Source of the DNA: a virus | Length of the DNA: 31,522 nt | Strand: one strand, 5' to 3' | IMG/VR virus record: IMGVR_UViG_3300025425_000096 | Span: 1 to 31,522 of that record | Program-made: the position numbers and the translations under genes | Part shown: in pieces, positions 1 through 8,074 of the stretch | How the letters are laid out: each line of letters begins with the position of its first letter | How positions within the stretch are numbered: position 1 is the first letter of the stretch | The notes under the pieces: generated by a model | Databases searched by the model: none | What the model saw: only the letters and a program-made list of their open reading frames with translations | Told to the model about the DNA's origin: nothing

Positions 1-116
1 TTAATTTTAACCCAGTCAGGTGTGGGGTCGGCAGAGGGGTTAGGGCTTTGTTTACAACCCTGTTTTCCTCAGACTGTTCCGTGACGTTTGGAGTTGTTTC
101 GTAGTATCCAGTCATT
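1..116 (-). CDS. Start of next tail gene (partial)
   Basis: An open frame starts with ATG at 116, sharing one base with the tape measure stop (TAATG), and runs off the left edge after 38 codons (MTGYYETTPNVTEQSEEN...). An AAGGGGA ribosome binding sequence lies about 8 bases before the ATG, inside the end of the tape measure gene, which supports translational coupling. In siphoviruses the gene after the tape measure normally encodes the distal tail or a minor tail protein, so that is the likely role by position. The visible residues are too few to recognise a family. Confidence 0.6.
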
Positions 117-2895
117 AGATAGTCCCCTTCAGCGCCTGTCTAGAAATTTGTCTTCCGATCTCGGTCGCCTGTTCTTTTGAGGTCATGTTACTGCCATTTA
201 TGGTAACGTTAATGTCTTGTTTAGCGGCGTAATCTTTATATACAGCTGAATCTGTAACTTTGGAGGACATGCTACTTGAAGTCATGCTGCTCATTGCCCT
301 ACGGTCAGCACCGCCGAAGCTGTTAGTGTTATCTCGAATAGCTTTATTGTCTTGGTTTCTTTGGATTGTTCCTAACATGTCTACGTTTCTAATTTCGGGT
401 ATTTTTACATTTGAGAGATCAATATCAAAAACGTCCCTCATGAAGTCGCCTAGTTTGCCGTTAGTTATCATGCCAATTAGGTTATTTACACCTCGAATAC
501 CAAAGTTGACAAGGTCAATTATTCCGTTAACCACAAGCTGAATAAGCCCGACCAAAAAGACACCGAATGTCTCCATCATTTTATTGAAGAATCCCAGCAC
601 ATCGCCCTCAAATAGCATGCCGAGAGCCTCCGCTATTCTTGTGATTATTGGGATTACTACATCTAGGAGAGAGTTGGCGAGGTCTATAATAAAGGTCATA
701 GCACTTAAAATTTGCTCTATTGCATATCCTAGTGCTGGAATTAGTATCTCTAGGATAATCTGTATAACTGGATCTAATGCTCCAAGGAGGCTGCCATCAC
801 CGCTTCCAAAGATCTTCCCGAACAGCTCACTCACCCCCTCCATTAACCTGTCAAAGCTCTCTTTCACCCTTCCAAAGACATTATCTACCATCTCCTTGAA
901 GCCCGCAATGGTATTGTAAAATTCTACGGCTTTAGCAACAAGTATTATAAATAGTCCGATTAGCCCAGGGCCCTTTAGAAGTTTCATTATGCCCCCGATA
1001 CCCTTCTTGCCCATTATCGTGCCTAAGAAGGTTCCGATCTGGGTGAAGCTCGCATTGAAGATACCACTAGCAAATATTAGGTATCCGACAAGTACATTAA
1101 ATCCAAACCTAACAACGTCAAACATTACGCCTAAGGCACTCAACGTTGCGAAAATAGGGCCTAAGTTGTCCAAAAGTCTTTTTACGATGTCTCCGTCTAA
1201 GAAGTCATTAAAGGCAGACGCACCCTCATTAAAAGTGTCAAAGAAGGCATTTATCTGCTTGTCATCAGTTAACTTGTTGGCAATTTCTGTAACTGTCGAC
1301 AGGAAAGTGGCGAAGGATGGTCCAGCATCAATCATCTTGCCTAGCATTTCGCCTAATGCAGGTGCACCTTCCTTCAACTGGTCGAAGGCAATTTTGATGT
1401 TGGGGTTGTCTGCAAGTTTTAGGATCTCCATGAGAAGAGCGCCAATAGAGCTCATTACAGATCGAGCGTTTGCAAAAGCGTCCTTGAAGAAGGTTTTTCC
1501 AGCCTCAGGATCCTCGGAGAACATGGTCGCAAAAGTACCCGTGGCTTCTTCCATCCACGTAAGCATGTCGTTTCCGGCACTACCTGGGCCGGTGGTTAGT
1601 CCAATTAAGTTACCAAGGCCTGTAAATACATTACCAATAATTGTACCTAGACGCCCAGCGTACACTCCAGCATCTGCAAAGAACCCCTCAAGGTCCCCGT
1701 CTGTTAGGGATGTAATCCATTCATCTGTCTTTTCGACCAAGAAGACTAAAAAGTCGTTGAGCAAGAGCGAGGTTGCATCAGTAATTCGCAGGAATATGTC
1801 CAAGACATTGCCAAGGAGCTCTCCGAATAACTGAATGTTGCTTCTGCCTTCTTTTTCAAAGGGCTCTGTCATGCCAGCAAAGATTTTGTCAATTAGCTCG
1901 AAGTCAATACTGTCAACCATTGACTCAAGAGCAGTACCAACTTGACCTGCAACTTGGGGTAGACGCTTTTGGAGAATCGGAAGTAGTTCTTTTCTTAGGA
2001 TCTCCACTGCATTTTTTAGAGGGGGTAGTAATGCCTTGGATACGTCTAGCTCTAGGGCCTCGATCAGAGGTGCAAGAGTTACTAGATATTGAGCAAACTC
2101 TTTCTGTGCCTCATTCAGGTCAGCAAAAGGATCAGTACCACCTGTGCCTTTGTCTAGTCCTTTTACACCCTTTTCTACTTCGGCGTTTAGATCTTGGGTA
2201 CGGTCTTTTGCTTCACGGTACGCTAGCTCCGCTTCCTCGCGAGCTAGCATGGCCTCACGTCGTGCTGCAGAGTTTGGGGGTAGGTCAGCAGTTCTTCGAA
2301 GGTTCTCTACAGCAGCTTCTAAATTTAGAGCTGCACGTTCTTCTCCAAGTGCTGCCCCTTCGGCAGCAAACTGTAGTTGCTGGAACTCTTCACGTAGCTC
2401 TGCAATAGATTTTCCAAGAGCGGTTGTAGGAGAGGTTGCTTGCTTTACAGCACTAGCTATATCTCCGAATCCAAACTTGGCAGCCGACTGCGCCACTTTA
2501 AGCGTGACAAGAGCGGCAGACAGAACAGCGACCGCAGGGGCGGCCTTACCTAGGACCCCAACCAGAGTTCCTAGAGAGACGGCAAGAGCTGCGACTCCAC
2601 CAACTAGTAAACCAAGGACACCTTGAACTACATATCCAATTCTGACTAGACTCTGGAATTTTTTTCTTGCGTTCTCAGCTTCCGGGGCCATCTCCCGAAG
2701 ACCATCAGAGAACTTTCCAAAAACATTACCGGAGGTGCTTCTTTTAAAGCCGTCACTGAAAGATTGACCAAGAGATTGGCCTGCCGCTCGGCCTACATTT
2801 GAACCAGAAATGCGCTTTAAGTCATTCCTAATGCTATCTTCAAACCCAGTAGTTATCGCCTTGACGATTACTTCTGCGTGACCAATGACTGCCAT
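115..2895 (-). CDS. Tape measure protein
   Basis: This 926-aa protein fits the tail tape measure: it sets tail length, is packed inside the tail tube and leaves on DNA ejection. Length, position just after the tail assembly chaperones, and composition support this. A Gly/Ala/Val-rich hydrophobic stretch spans about residues 86-133. A charged, probably coiled-coil segment rich in Glu, Arg and Ala spans about 165-245. Long hydrophobic helices recur at about 590-680 and 710-770. The last ~70 residues are Ser/Met/Asn-rich and polar. It is the longest gene of the tail cluster. At the usual rule of about 1.5 angstrom per residue it implies a tail near 140 nm, which is inference. No lysozyme or peptidase motif was recognised in it. 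The start at 2895 follows the chaperone stop by 14 bases. Confidence 0.92.
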   Translation of the reverse strand: MAVIGHAEVIVKAITTGFEDSIRNDLKRISGSNVGRAAGQSLGQSFSDGFKRSTSGNVFGKFSDGLREMAPEAENARKKFQSLVRIGYVVQGVLGLLVGGVAALAVSLGTLVGVLGKAAPAVAVLSAALVTLKVAQSAAKFGFGDIASAVKQATSPTTALGKSIAELREEFQQLQFAAEGAALGEERAALNLEAAVENLRRTADLPPNSAARREAMLAREEAELAYREAKDRTQDLNAEVEKGVKGLDKGTGGTDPFADLNEAQKEFAQYLVTLAPLIEALELDVSKALLPPLKNAVEILRKELLPILQKRLPQVAGQVGTALESMVDSIDFELIDKIFAGMTEPFEKEGRSNIQLFGELLGNVLDIFLRITDATSLLLNDFLVFLVEKTDEWITSLTDGDLEGFFADAGVYAGRLGTIIGNVFTGLGNLIGLTTGPGSAGNDMLTWMEEATGTFATMFSEDPEAGKTFFKDAFANARSVMSSIGALLMEILKLADNPNIKIAFDQLKEGAPALGEMLGKMIDAGPSFATFLSTVTEIANKLTDDKQINAFFDTFNEGASAFNDFLDGDIVKRLLDNLGPIFATLSALGVMFDVVRFGFNVLVGYLIFASGIFNASFTQIGTFLGTIMGKKGIGGIMKLLKGPGLIGLFIILVAKAVEFYNTIAGFKEMVDNVFGRVKESFDRLMEGVSELFGKIFGSGDGSLLGALDPVIQIILEILIPALGYAIEQILSAMTFIIDLANSLLDVVIPIITRIAEALGMLFEGDVLGFFNKMMETFGVFLVGLIQLVVNGIIDLVNFGIRGVNNLIGMITNGKLGDFMRDVFDIDLSNVKIPEIRNVDMLGTIQRNQDNKAIRDNTNSFGGADRRAMSSMTSSSMSSKVTDSAVYKDYAAKQDINVTINGSNMTSKEQATEIGRQISRQALKGTI

Positions 2896-2909
2896 TTATT
2901 ATACCTGAC

Positions 2910-3242
2910 CTAGCCTATAGGGGCTTCTAATGCGGAACCGAATGGAAGCCCAGAATCAGCGTCCATTTCAGTTGGAGCTATGTAAGGCTTAACTTCACCA
3001 TCAGCGTACCCATTGCCAGAACCACCAGTACTATTCATCTTGTACCTATAAGTGACGTTATACATACTTCCATAAAGTCTGGTCCTCATGTCACTGACTC
3101 CCTGAGCTTCTTCGGGAGAGGCGTATCTAGCGTCTTCCTCGAAGAAGAAATGAATGACGTCAAGCATTTTGCTTGCCTCCATCTCTCCTAGAGCTAGCCC
3201 TAGAGTTATTGCCTTACCGTTTATATATGGCCAGAGATCCAC
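2910..3242 (-). CDS. Tail assembly chaperone, frameshifted C-terminal part (gpT-like)
   Basis: This frame encodes the second part of the tail assembly chaperone, expected to be made only as a -1 frameshift fusion to the preceding 112-aa ORF (like lambda G-GT). The nominal GTG at 3242 is probably not used: the frame stays open upstream through the slippery site at 3272-3278, and there is no ribosome binding site at the GTG. Reading through the slip gives a fusion of about 227 aa, 107 from the first ORF and 120 from this one. Residues such as LWPYINGKAITLGL, then an Asp/Glu-rich helix and a Gly/Ser/Pro-rich tail, are typical of these C-terminal extensions. It is thought to bind the tape measure protein, whose gene follows directly. 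Confidence 0.85.
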   Translation of the reverse strand: MDLWPYINGKAITLGLALGEMEASKMLDVIHFFFEEDARYASPEEAQGVSDMRTRLYGSMYNVTYRYKMNSTGGSGNGYADGEVKPYIAPTEMDADSGLPFGSALEAPIG

Positions 3243-3278
3243 GGCCCATAGTGCTAGACCTCTGGCTGCGAATTTGGG
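3230..3278 (-). promoter_or_regulatory. -1 ribosomal frameshift signal (CCCAAAT plus stem-loop)
   Basis: In the frame of the first chaperone ORF the sequence reads C CCA AAT, a canonical XXXYYYZ slippery heptamer (3272-3278). After a 5-base spacer (TCGCA) there is a 10-bp stem: GCCAGAGGTC (3257-3266) pairs with GATCTCTGGC (3230-3239) with one G-U pair, and the loop is 17 bases. The -1 frame is open from just before the heptamer (a TAG lies upstream at ACTAGC) into the second chaperone ORF. The zero-frame stop TAG is at 3254-3256. Heptamer, spacing, structure and gene context all match known tail chaperone frameshifts. Confidence 0.88.
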
Positions 3279-3592
3279 CGGCTAGTGTATTGCTCTACTA
3301 ACCATCCGGTGATCTCTCCCAATGTCTCAGTAGTGACAACTTTTTCTTTGTCTACTACTAGGGCATCAAATCTAACTAGGCTTTCCTCAACAAGAACATG
3401 CGAGAAAAAGTCATTGATTACAGTTGCCTGATCAACGGCATCTTCTGAGGAGGACTTTGCAACAATGTCCAAAAGTACTCTTCCCGGAAGTGCCTTTACG
3501 CAGTGGAAGTCTTCACCGTAAAGCTTGAAGGAGACTGGCTCCATATCTTCGATCGATGTACTCGATCCGAAGTCTTTAAATTTGCTCATCAT
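3254..3592 (-). CDS. Tail assembly chaperone, N-terminal ORF (gpG-like)
   Basis: This 112-aa protein is the shorter product of the tail assembly chaperone pair, which keeps the tape measure protein soluble and recruits tail-tube subunits. It lies two genes upstream of the tape measure and carries the frameshift signal near its 3' end, the diagnostic arrangement. The core around residues 18-45 (EPVSFKLYGEDFHCVKALPG) resembles the N-terminal beta domain of these chaperones, followed by helices ending in a WLVEQY segment and a short Pro/Ser/Gln tail. Start: ATG ATG at 3592, about 55 bases after the previous stop, with a TAAAATT motif in the gap. The sequence is moderately acidic, as expected for this family. 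Confidence 0.85.
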   Translation of the reverse strand: MMSKFKDFGSSTSIEDMEPVSFKLYGEDFHCVKALPGRVLLDIVAKSSSEDAVDQATVINDFFSHVLVEESLVRFDALVVDKEKVVTTETLGEITGWLVEQYTSRPNSQPEV

Positions 3593-3645
3593 TAGTCTTT
3601 CTTGTTCATAGTGTTGTTCATCATTAAGCAGTTTTGGCTGCCCTT

Positions 3646-3655
3646 TAATTTTACC
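3646..3655 (-). promoter_or_regulatory. Recurrent GGTAAAATTA motif
   Basis: GGTAAAATTA on the minus strand overlaps the stop codon of the gp10-like gene and lies about 54 bases before the tail chaperone start. The same 10-mer occurs at 10413-10422, and close variants lie in other gaps of this region. It could be a -10-like late promoter element (TAAAAT). No convincing -35 box sits 16-18 bases upstream. Confidence 0.35.
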
Positions 3656-4169
3656 TTAGGATTTGTTTCCTTAGTTGGTCTGTTAAGTACCTATTAGCCC
3701 TGGTCCCTGGGTGCATGACCATTTTAGTGTGAATGACCCTGGAGCCCTTCATAAAGACCAGGTTGCCGCCGGGCTTATTAGGTGTGATAATGTGTGGTCT
3801 AGTGCCCTGATGGTGCATAAGAGCGTACTCCGTGTATGCGCCGATCTTGACAGCAGTCTCCCGACCGACTCTGACATGCCTAAGTTTCATACTTGCGCGT
3901 AGGCGTCCGCTTTTAACGCCGGCTTGCCTTCGCGCGCCCTGAAGAACTCTACTGCCAACCTTGTTGAGAGTTCTACCAACCATACCGTGAGGACTTCGTA
4001 GTTCGAAATCAAGTATGGGCTTGTATAAAACTAAATTTACTAGCTTATACGAAATCCCAGTGCGGCCTGCTCCGCCTATTCTTCGACGGCCTCCACGACG
4101 ACCGCGGATTCTTCTGACAGCTCTAAGGGCTGCAGTTAGAGCAAAACTGTCTGGAAAGCCTTTAGGCAT
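3651..4169 (-). CDS. Head-tail connector / tail completion protein (HK97 gp10-like)
   Basis: This 172-aa protein resembles the HK97 gp10 family, which sits at the neck or tail end and completes the head-tail joint. The first ~40 residues are very basic (RRIRGRRGGRRRIGG). The family-like core spans about 85-170: a helix (GARRQAGVKSGRLRASMKL), then IGAYTEYALMHHQGTRPH, then a beta segment with a FMKGSRVIH stretch, and a final helix. The YA..HHQGTRPH-type motif is the best recognition point. It overlaps the upstream tail terminator gene by one base (TAATG), so the two are probably translated together. The basic N-terminal arm is longer than usual and could touch DNA or a neighbouring ring; that is inference. 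Confidence 0.7.
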   Translation of the reverse strand: MPKGFPDSFALTAALRAVRRIRGRRGGRRRIGGAGRTGISYKLVNLVLYKPILDFELRSPHGMVGRTLNKVGSRVLQGARRQAGVKSGRLRASMKLRHVRVGRETAVKIGAYTEYALMHHQGTRPHIITPNKPGGNLVFMKGSRVIHTKMVMHPGTRANRYLTDQLRKQILR

Positions 4170-4675
4170 TAGGGAACGGCCATAGTTATTGTCATGTTGG
4201 TAGTCTGAAACCCGCCCTCGGGAGGGGTCGTATCCAAGGTTGCAATAACACCGATGCCGTAGCCAGTCTCATCCCACTGATCAAGTTGGTTTATAGACTC
4301 CATCAAAACCCAAGCGTCGATAGCGAGGATCTCAGATGCAGATTGTATCTTTGCCGGCGTGGGAGGTCTACCGTTCTGTCCGACAATAGGAGTTGCTCTA
4401 GCAATAGTTACAACTATGGTCGCACTTCGAGGAACGTGACACCGCTGAGGCTCTCCAACCTCAGCGCCAGGGGTACCTAAGTACAACTGTTGAAAGTAGA
4501 CTACAATTTGCTCGCAGTCGATAGCGGGCTGTCCCATAGTCCAGTAACTACGGTTAGGTAGTTCCACATTATAAGATTGAAACACGGACTCTACCCTAGT
4601 CAGAACACCCTCCATCATATCTCGGAGGTTTGTTGCACCTTCCGAAATACCAGAAGCATCAATTAGGGTGGACAT
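4169..4675 (-). CDS. Probable tail terminator protein
   Basis: This 168-aa protein is probably the tail terminator, the ring that caps the tail tube once it has reached full length and joins it to the neck. Evidence: a size usual for the family, position between the adaptor and gp10-like genes and the chaperones, and an N-terminal helix (about 15-35) followed by a segment with PNRSYWTMGQPAIDCEQ and beta-rich text with VTIARATPIVG. These patterns resemble tail terminators of actinobacterial siphophages as I know them. The protein ends in an alternating beta segment (TNMTITMAVP). It starts only 3 bases after the stop of the small Pro/Ala/Glu ORF and overlaps the next gene by one base. A head-closure role cannot be excluded from sequence alone. 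Confidence 0.62.
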   Translation of the reverse strand: MSTLIDASGISEGATNLRDMMEGVLTRVESVFQSYNVELPNRSYWTMGQPAIDCEQIVVYFQQLYLGTPGAEVGEPQRCHVPRSATIVVTIARATPIVGQNGRPPTPAKIQSASEILAIDAWVLMESINQLDQWDETGYGIGVIATLDTTPPEGGFQTTNMTITMAVP

Positions 4676-4678
4676 GCG

Positions 4679-4855
4679 TTACTCTACTTCTGACTCAGGT
4701 GCTTCTTCAGCCACTACTTCTGGAGTTGGCTCTTCTACTACAACTGGAGCAGGGGGGGCTACAACTACCGGTGCAACTGGTGCTGGCTTCTTTGCAGCTT
4801 TTTGCTCTTGAGCGCCAATCATATCTTGAGCTCGGAAGTTAGTCTGAACTGACAT
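4679..4855 (-). CDS. Small Pro/Ala/Glu-rich protein (58 aa)
   Basis: A 58-codon ORF fills the gap between the adaptor and tail terminator genes. It starts at ATG 4855 after a purine-rich AAAGAAAGAAGA sequence and ends in TAA four bases before the next ATG. The product has a short normal N-terminus (MSVQTNFRAQDMIGAQEQ), a Lys patch, then a low-complexity Pro/Ala/Val run and an acidic C-terminus (EEAPESEVE). It is probably disordered. Tight packing between two real genes and a sensible start argue that it is translated. Function is unknown; a flexible neck or head-surface peptide is possible by position only. Confidence 0.55.
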   Translation of the reverse strand: MSVQTNFRAQDMIGAQEQKAAKKPAPVAPVVVAPPAPVVVEEPTPEVVAEEAPESEVE

Positions 4856-4869
4856 AATATCTTCTTTCT

Positions 4870-5982
4870 TTAGTACATATTGATCTGGAGGTTTCCAGAT
4901 GCAAGTTCAACGATGTTTTCTACACCGTTTATTATTTTGGTCGCATAGAGCGTCCAAGTTCCTGGGTCCACCATACCAAGCATGGAGAAGGCCTTGTCGT
5001 ACGATACATCGAAATTAACAATCTCATCAAAAGCATCTACGTAAACATCAGCTGGGTCCAGAGGTGTTGACTTACTTCCTCCGTAATTAAAGATACGAAC
5101 TAACGGTGTCCAGCCAGAATCTGGAAAGAAATTACTGAAATCTAGACCGGAGACACCTGCAGAGGACCAGTCAGCTGTAACAGCTTTGCTGATCACCAAA
5201 TCATAGTTAGCGTTCGGGGTTAACTCAACCGTTTTCGGAGAGTACCTTCGAGCTCGGGGAGCATCTACGGAGAATACTTTGGACTTACGGCGGGCATTGT
5301 CTGGGTTTACAACTTTTAAGAACAAGTCGATTTCGTATAGGCCGGTACGAAGTTCCTCAATAAATTCTTGATTATCTAGGATCGTGTAGGAGACACCTTG
5401 ACGAGATACGGATGTCACACGCTGAGGTAGCTCGCAGTCTTCGTCACCAGCCCAAAGTCGAGCAAATTCAATCGCTAGTTTACGGGCAGCCATTCTTCCA
5501 GCTACTGGAACCGGTGCACCGTAAGAGTATGTTATTTCTATATTGCAAGGAGTCCAAGGAGTTCCAGCCTTTATATGCAAGGTGGAGTGGTCTACTAAAT
5601 AATATCCTGAAGGGTCTAGGATTTTCCCGGTGTTGCTACGAATGCTATGTATTTTTGTAACCGGACGCCCTCTAAGTTTGATCCTAGATTCGGGAGACAT
5701 ACCGTCAGCCATTAACTCCGAATATTCATTAAAGTCGCCAGACGGGATGTTGTAGACATCGCCGCCAAAAAGGATTGGGCTATTTGTTTCACTAGACGGG
5801 CCCATACGGTTGTTTCTTAGAGTGCAGGTATAGCGCTCGGTAACAGTGGTGACTCCTACGTACTTACGCCCGGACATTGCCCAGAGCAGGTTAGACGCAA
5901 CTTGCACTGCCTCTTCCGAATATTCAGTGTATGCATAGTCACCGAGTTCATCGGCTTGGACCCAAAGATTCGCATTGCTCAT
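4870..5982 (-). CDS. Head-tail adaptor with C-terminal extension
   Basis: This 370-aa protein resembles the head-to-tail adaptor of actinobacterial siphophages, the ring that docks on the portal after packaging. Recognition points lie in the first ~225 residues: an N-terminal helix ending in ASNLLWAMSGRKYVG, then TVTERYTC, a LRGRPVTKIHSI segment, YSYGAPVPVAGRMAARKLA, LPQRVTSVSRQGVSY, and a helix giving ELRTGLYEIDLFLKVVNP. After about residue 235 the adaptor seems to end. A further ~135-residue beta-rich domain follows (Tyr, Asp, Val rich), which is more than adaptors usually carry and may decorate the neck. Start ATG at 5982 has AGAGGT upstream. A strong hairpin and a TAAAATT motif lie in the gap before it. 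Confidence 0.72.
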   Translation of the reverse strand: MSNANLWVQADELGDYAYTEYSEEAVQVASNLLWAMSGRKYVGVTTVTERYTCTLRNNRMGPSSETNSPILFGGDVYNIPSGDFNEYSELMADGMSPESRIKLRGRPVTKIHSIRSNTGKILDPSGYYLVDHSTLHIKAGTPWTPCNIEITYSYGAPVPVAGRMAARKLAIEFARLWAGDEDCELPQRVTSVSRQGVSYTILDNQEFIEELRTGLYEIDLFLKVVNPDNARRKSKVFSVDAPRARRYSPKTVELTPNANYDLVISKAVTADWSSAGVSGLDFSNFFPDSGWTPLVRIFNYGGSKSTPLDPADVYVDAFDEIVNFDVSYDKAFSMLGMVDPGTWTLYATKIINGVENIVELASGNLQINMY

Positions 5983-5998
5983 TTTTATACCTCTAAGA

Positions 5999-6008
5999 TA
6001 ATTTTAAC
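5999..6008 (-). promoter_or_regulatory. Recurrent GTTAAAATTA motif
   Basis: GTTAAAATTA directly follows the 3' end of the hairpin at 6007-6048 on the minus strand and lies 17 bases before the adaptor start. It may act as a -10-like promoter element for the adaptor operon, as the weak U-rich tail of the terminator, or as both. Related copies lie at 3646, 10413, 15202 and 20408. Confidence 0.3.
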
Positions 6009-6048
6009 GGGTGGTAGCCTAAGCTAGTTTGCTCAAGCCACCACCCGT
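6007..6048 (-). terminator. Strong hairpin after tail-tube gene
   Basis: An 18-bp stem (6031-6048 with 6007-6024, three G-U pairs) with a 6-base loop starts 13 bases after the stop of the tail-tube gene. Its core is CGGGTGGTGGC pairing with GCTACCACCCG. On the minus strand it is followed by TTAAAATTAT, a poor U-tract, so it may be a terminator or an attenuator/mRNA stabiliser. Confidence 0.65.
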
Positions 6049-6061
6049 GTCTAAATTTCGA

Positions 6062-7186
6062 CTAGGAAGTCGATGGGTTCTCGTTCGACTGAATGATACT
6101 GTCGATTGCGTTGTCCTCATTGTAGTTGATTCCACCAGCAACGTTGTAGCTGTTGTCTGGACTTGCGGTACCCAGAGAGGTTACAGCAACTGGTGCTGGG
6201 TGCGACTCTGTTACTGAGTTTGTGGCAGTTACACGCGCTCCAGTTGCAACGTTGAATGTAGTAATGTCTGCGGTAATACCCGAGTTAGCGTAGCTAACCG
6301 AGTTAGTTGCAACAGCACTAACAATCTTCTTGCCGTTGAATAGAGATCCAACATTCTGAACCAAGATCTCGTCACCGATAGCAATGCCATGAGGAGCACT
6401 AAAGGTCAGAGTGGCCAAGGTGTCTGCAAGGGTGGCTGCAGCGCTGTCAACAGTGATAGCTGTTGGGGTGATTGCGGTAGCTGAGCTAAAGATAACCTGC
6501 TCAGTTGCATTATCAGTCCAAGTGTAGAAGCCAGATAGCCCAGTTGGGGCCCAGTCGGAACGTGCATAAGCGTATGGACGCTCTGCAGCAACTGGGAATT
6601 CCCAGCGGCCGTCAATACCTGATTGGAAGTTTTCGTTTCCTAGACCGTAGCCTTCGAAAGTGTTAGCCATTAGGCCATTCTCGATAACACGGTCGCCAGA
6701 CTGACGCATCTTGACGTATGGGAACACCCAGTAGAAGTAAGGAAGAGTCGACGCGCGCTTTCCATCTTTAACTGCGTGGGACCAAGCTTCGATGGAGACA
6801 CCGTTTCCAGCTGGGTCGTCACCAACACCAGGAGCAGCCCAACCGATTGACTTGTTGTTTGGGTCGAGTGCAGTGCCTAGGTTCTTGCGTAGCAATAGTC
6901 CACCAGAGATTAGAGCTGATAGCTCTGGGTCTGGCTCGCAGATAGCAAGTTCCATGGTGATTCGTTTTAGAGTGTCCGGAGCTTTAAAGGTCACGCAAAC
7001 AACGCCATTAGCGCCCTTTTCGGTGATCTCATCGCCCTCTTCGTACTCGGGGGTGAAGGAAATTCTCATGAAGGCGGAGGTAGTGTAGCTGTCCTGCTCC
7101 CCTGTCATAAGGCTTCCAGCAGCATCTAGGCGTGTGACACGAATTGACACACCCTGAATGCTGGCTGCATATTCTTGAGTAGCCAT
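6062..7186 (-). CDS. Major tail (tube) protein with C-terminal Ig-like domain
   Basis: This 374-aa protein resembles the major tail protein of actinobacterial siphophages, which polymerises into the tail tube. Recognition points are in the first ~230 residues: FTPEYEEGDEITEKGANG, a FKAPDTLKRI stretch, CEPDPELSALISGG, a GWAAPGVG turn, YFYWVFPYVKMRQSGDRV, then ANTFEGYGLGNENF and a PYAYARSDWAPTG segment. From about residue 238 to 330 there is a separate Thr/Ala/Ser/Val-rich beta domain containing APHGIAIGDEILVQNVG and FNGKKIVSAV. This looks like the surface-exposed beta-sandwich domain often attached to tail proteins. The end is polar and Asn/Ser-rich. Start ATG at 7186 has AAGGAG at good spacing. 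It lies between the coat and neck genes, whereas tube genes usually follow the neck genes. Confidence 0.7.
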   Translation of the reverse strand: MATQEYAASIQGVSIRVTRLDAAGSLMTGEQDSYTTSAFMRISFTPEYEEGDEITEKGANGVVCVTFKAPDTLKRITMELAICEPDPELSALISGGLLLRKNLGTALDPNNKSIGWAAPGVGDDPAGNGVSIEAWSHAVKDGKRASTLPYFYWVFPYVKMRQSGDRVIENGLMANTFEGYGLGNENFQSGIDGRWEFPVAAERPYAYARSDWAPTGLSGFYTWTDNATEQVIFSSATAITPTAITVDSAAATLADTLATLTFSAPHGIAIGDEILVQNVGSLFNGKKIVSAVATNSVSYANSGITADITTFNVATGARVTATNSVTESHPAPVAVTSLGTASPDNSYNVAGGINYNEDNAIDSIIQSNENPSTS

Positions 7187-7210
7187 ATAGCTATTCTCCT
7201 TATTTCTTGA

Positions 7211-8074
7211 TTAAGCTGTTAGATCGACTCTGACAGCTAGGTGGATGGATGTGTCAAAGTAAGCCGCCGCTGGGCGAATTGCCTTGATACGCATGTCATT
7301 TGCATTGCCCGACACATCGTAAGCTTGCGCTAGATTGTCGTTTACGACGTCGACGTCACCAAGGTAAACCTTGACAACACCTGTGCCATAAATCCATTTG
7401 TTAGTGCCTGATGCAGCAGCACCAGTTACACCAGTTGGGCCATTACCTGAATAGCCTGCACCCACAACTACGGGGGTACCAATTCTGGTAATTAGAGTTC
7501 CGTCTTCTGACTTCTCTAATCTTGTATTTAGAAGAGAAGCTACATCGCTTGTCATGTGGATTACTCCAAGTTCACCAGCGTCTGAGTCGGCTGCCATTGA
7601 GCGCTCTAGCTCAGCAAGGGCCAGAATAGCGCCAAGTGCAGTTCCGCTATTAACTAAAGCAGTTCCGGCATCGGATAGGGCTTTATTGTCGTGACTCTCG
7701 CCCTTTCGGACGGCACCGTCCCAAAGTTCTGTCTCTATAGACTTCTGGCTCATGCCTTCAATCTGACGAGATAGTCGAGCAATTCTGTCAATAGCGTTGA
7801 AACTTAGTCCCGAGCGTACCTCGGTCAATTCAATGAAAAACGGCTTGATGTAATCAAAATAATTGATAACTCCGCCGGTAACTACAGATCCGCTGGTGCT
7901 ATCTGTGTCATCCCAGTTTTTGAGCTCCTGTACGGTGGTCTCCCATTCTTGGGCAAAACCTCGGACCCACTGGTCCTCTCCTGGAGCGTTCTCTGGCTTA
8001 ACAACAGCAAGTAGACCAAAGGCGGATGGCACGATTGCGGGTGCCGATACTACGCCTGTCTTTGAGAAAGCCAT
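7211..8074 (-). CDS. Second coat-like or capsid-associated protein
   Basis: This 287-aa protein directly follows the major capsid gene. It has features reminiscent of HK97-fold coat proteins: a long acidic helix with ETTVQELKNWDD and IDRIARLSRQIEGMSQKSIETELWDG, an Ala-rich helix, then ELGVIHMTSDVASLLNTRL, and a TRIGTPVVVGAGYSGNGP loop leading to YGTGVVKVYLG. That order (helix, HMT..VA..L segment, IGTPVV.G.GY) is seen in encapsulin and some phage coat proteins. It may be a capsid pentamer, an accessory coat protein or a decoration protein. It shares a transcription unit with the tail-tube gene, 24 bases downstream, and hairpins bracket the pair. Start ATG at 8074 is preceded by AAGGAT. The exact role is not decided by the sequence. 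Confidence 0.5.
   Translation of the reverse strand: MAFSKTGVVSAPAIVPSAFGLLAVVKPENAPGEDQWVRGFAQEWETTVQELKNWDDTDSTSGSVVTGGVINYFDYIKPFFIELTEVRSGLSFNAIDRIARLSRQIEGMSQKSIETELWDGAVRKGESHDNKALSDAGTALVNSGTALGAILALAELERSMAADSDAGELGVIHMTSDVASLLNTRLEKSEDGTLITRIGTPVVVGAGYSGNGPTGVTGAAASGTNKWIYGTGVVKVYLGDVDVVNDNLAQAYDVSGNANDMRIKAIRPAAAYFDTSIHLAVRVDLTA

Noticed and set aside
2-11. GTTAAAATTA copy as a promoter
   Set aside because: It lies inside the partial gene that starts at 116, so it may be coding only.
989-1834. 281-aa open frame on the plus strand
   Set aside because: Antisense to the middle of the tape measure gene, composition not protein-like, no start signal.
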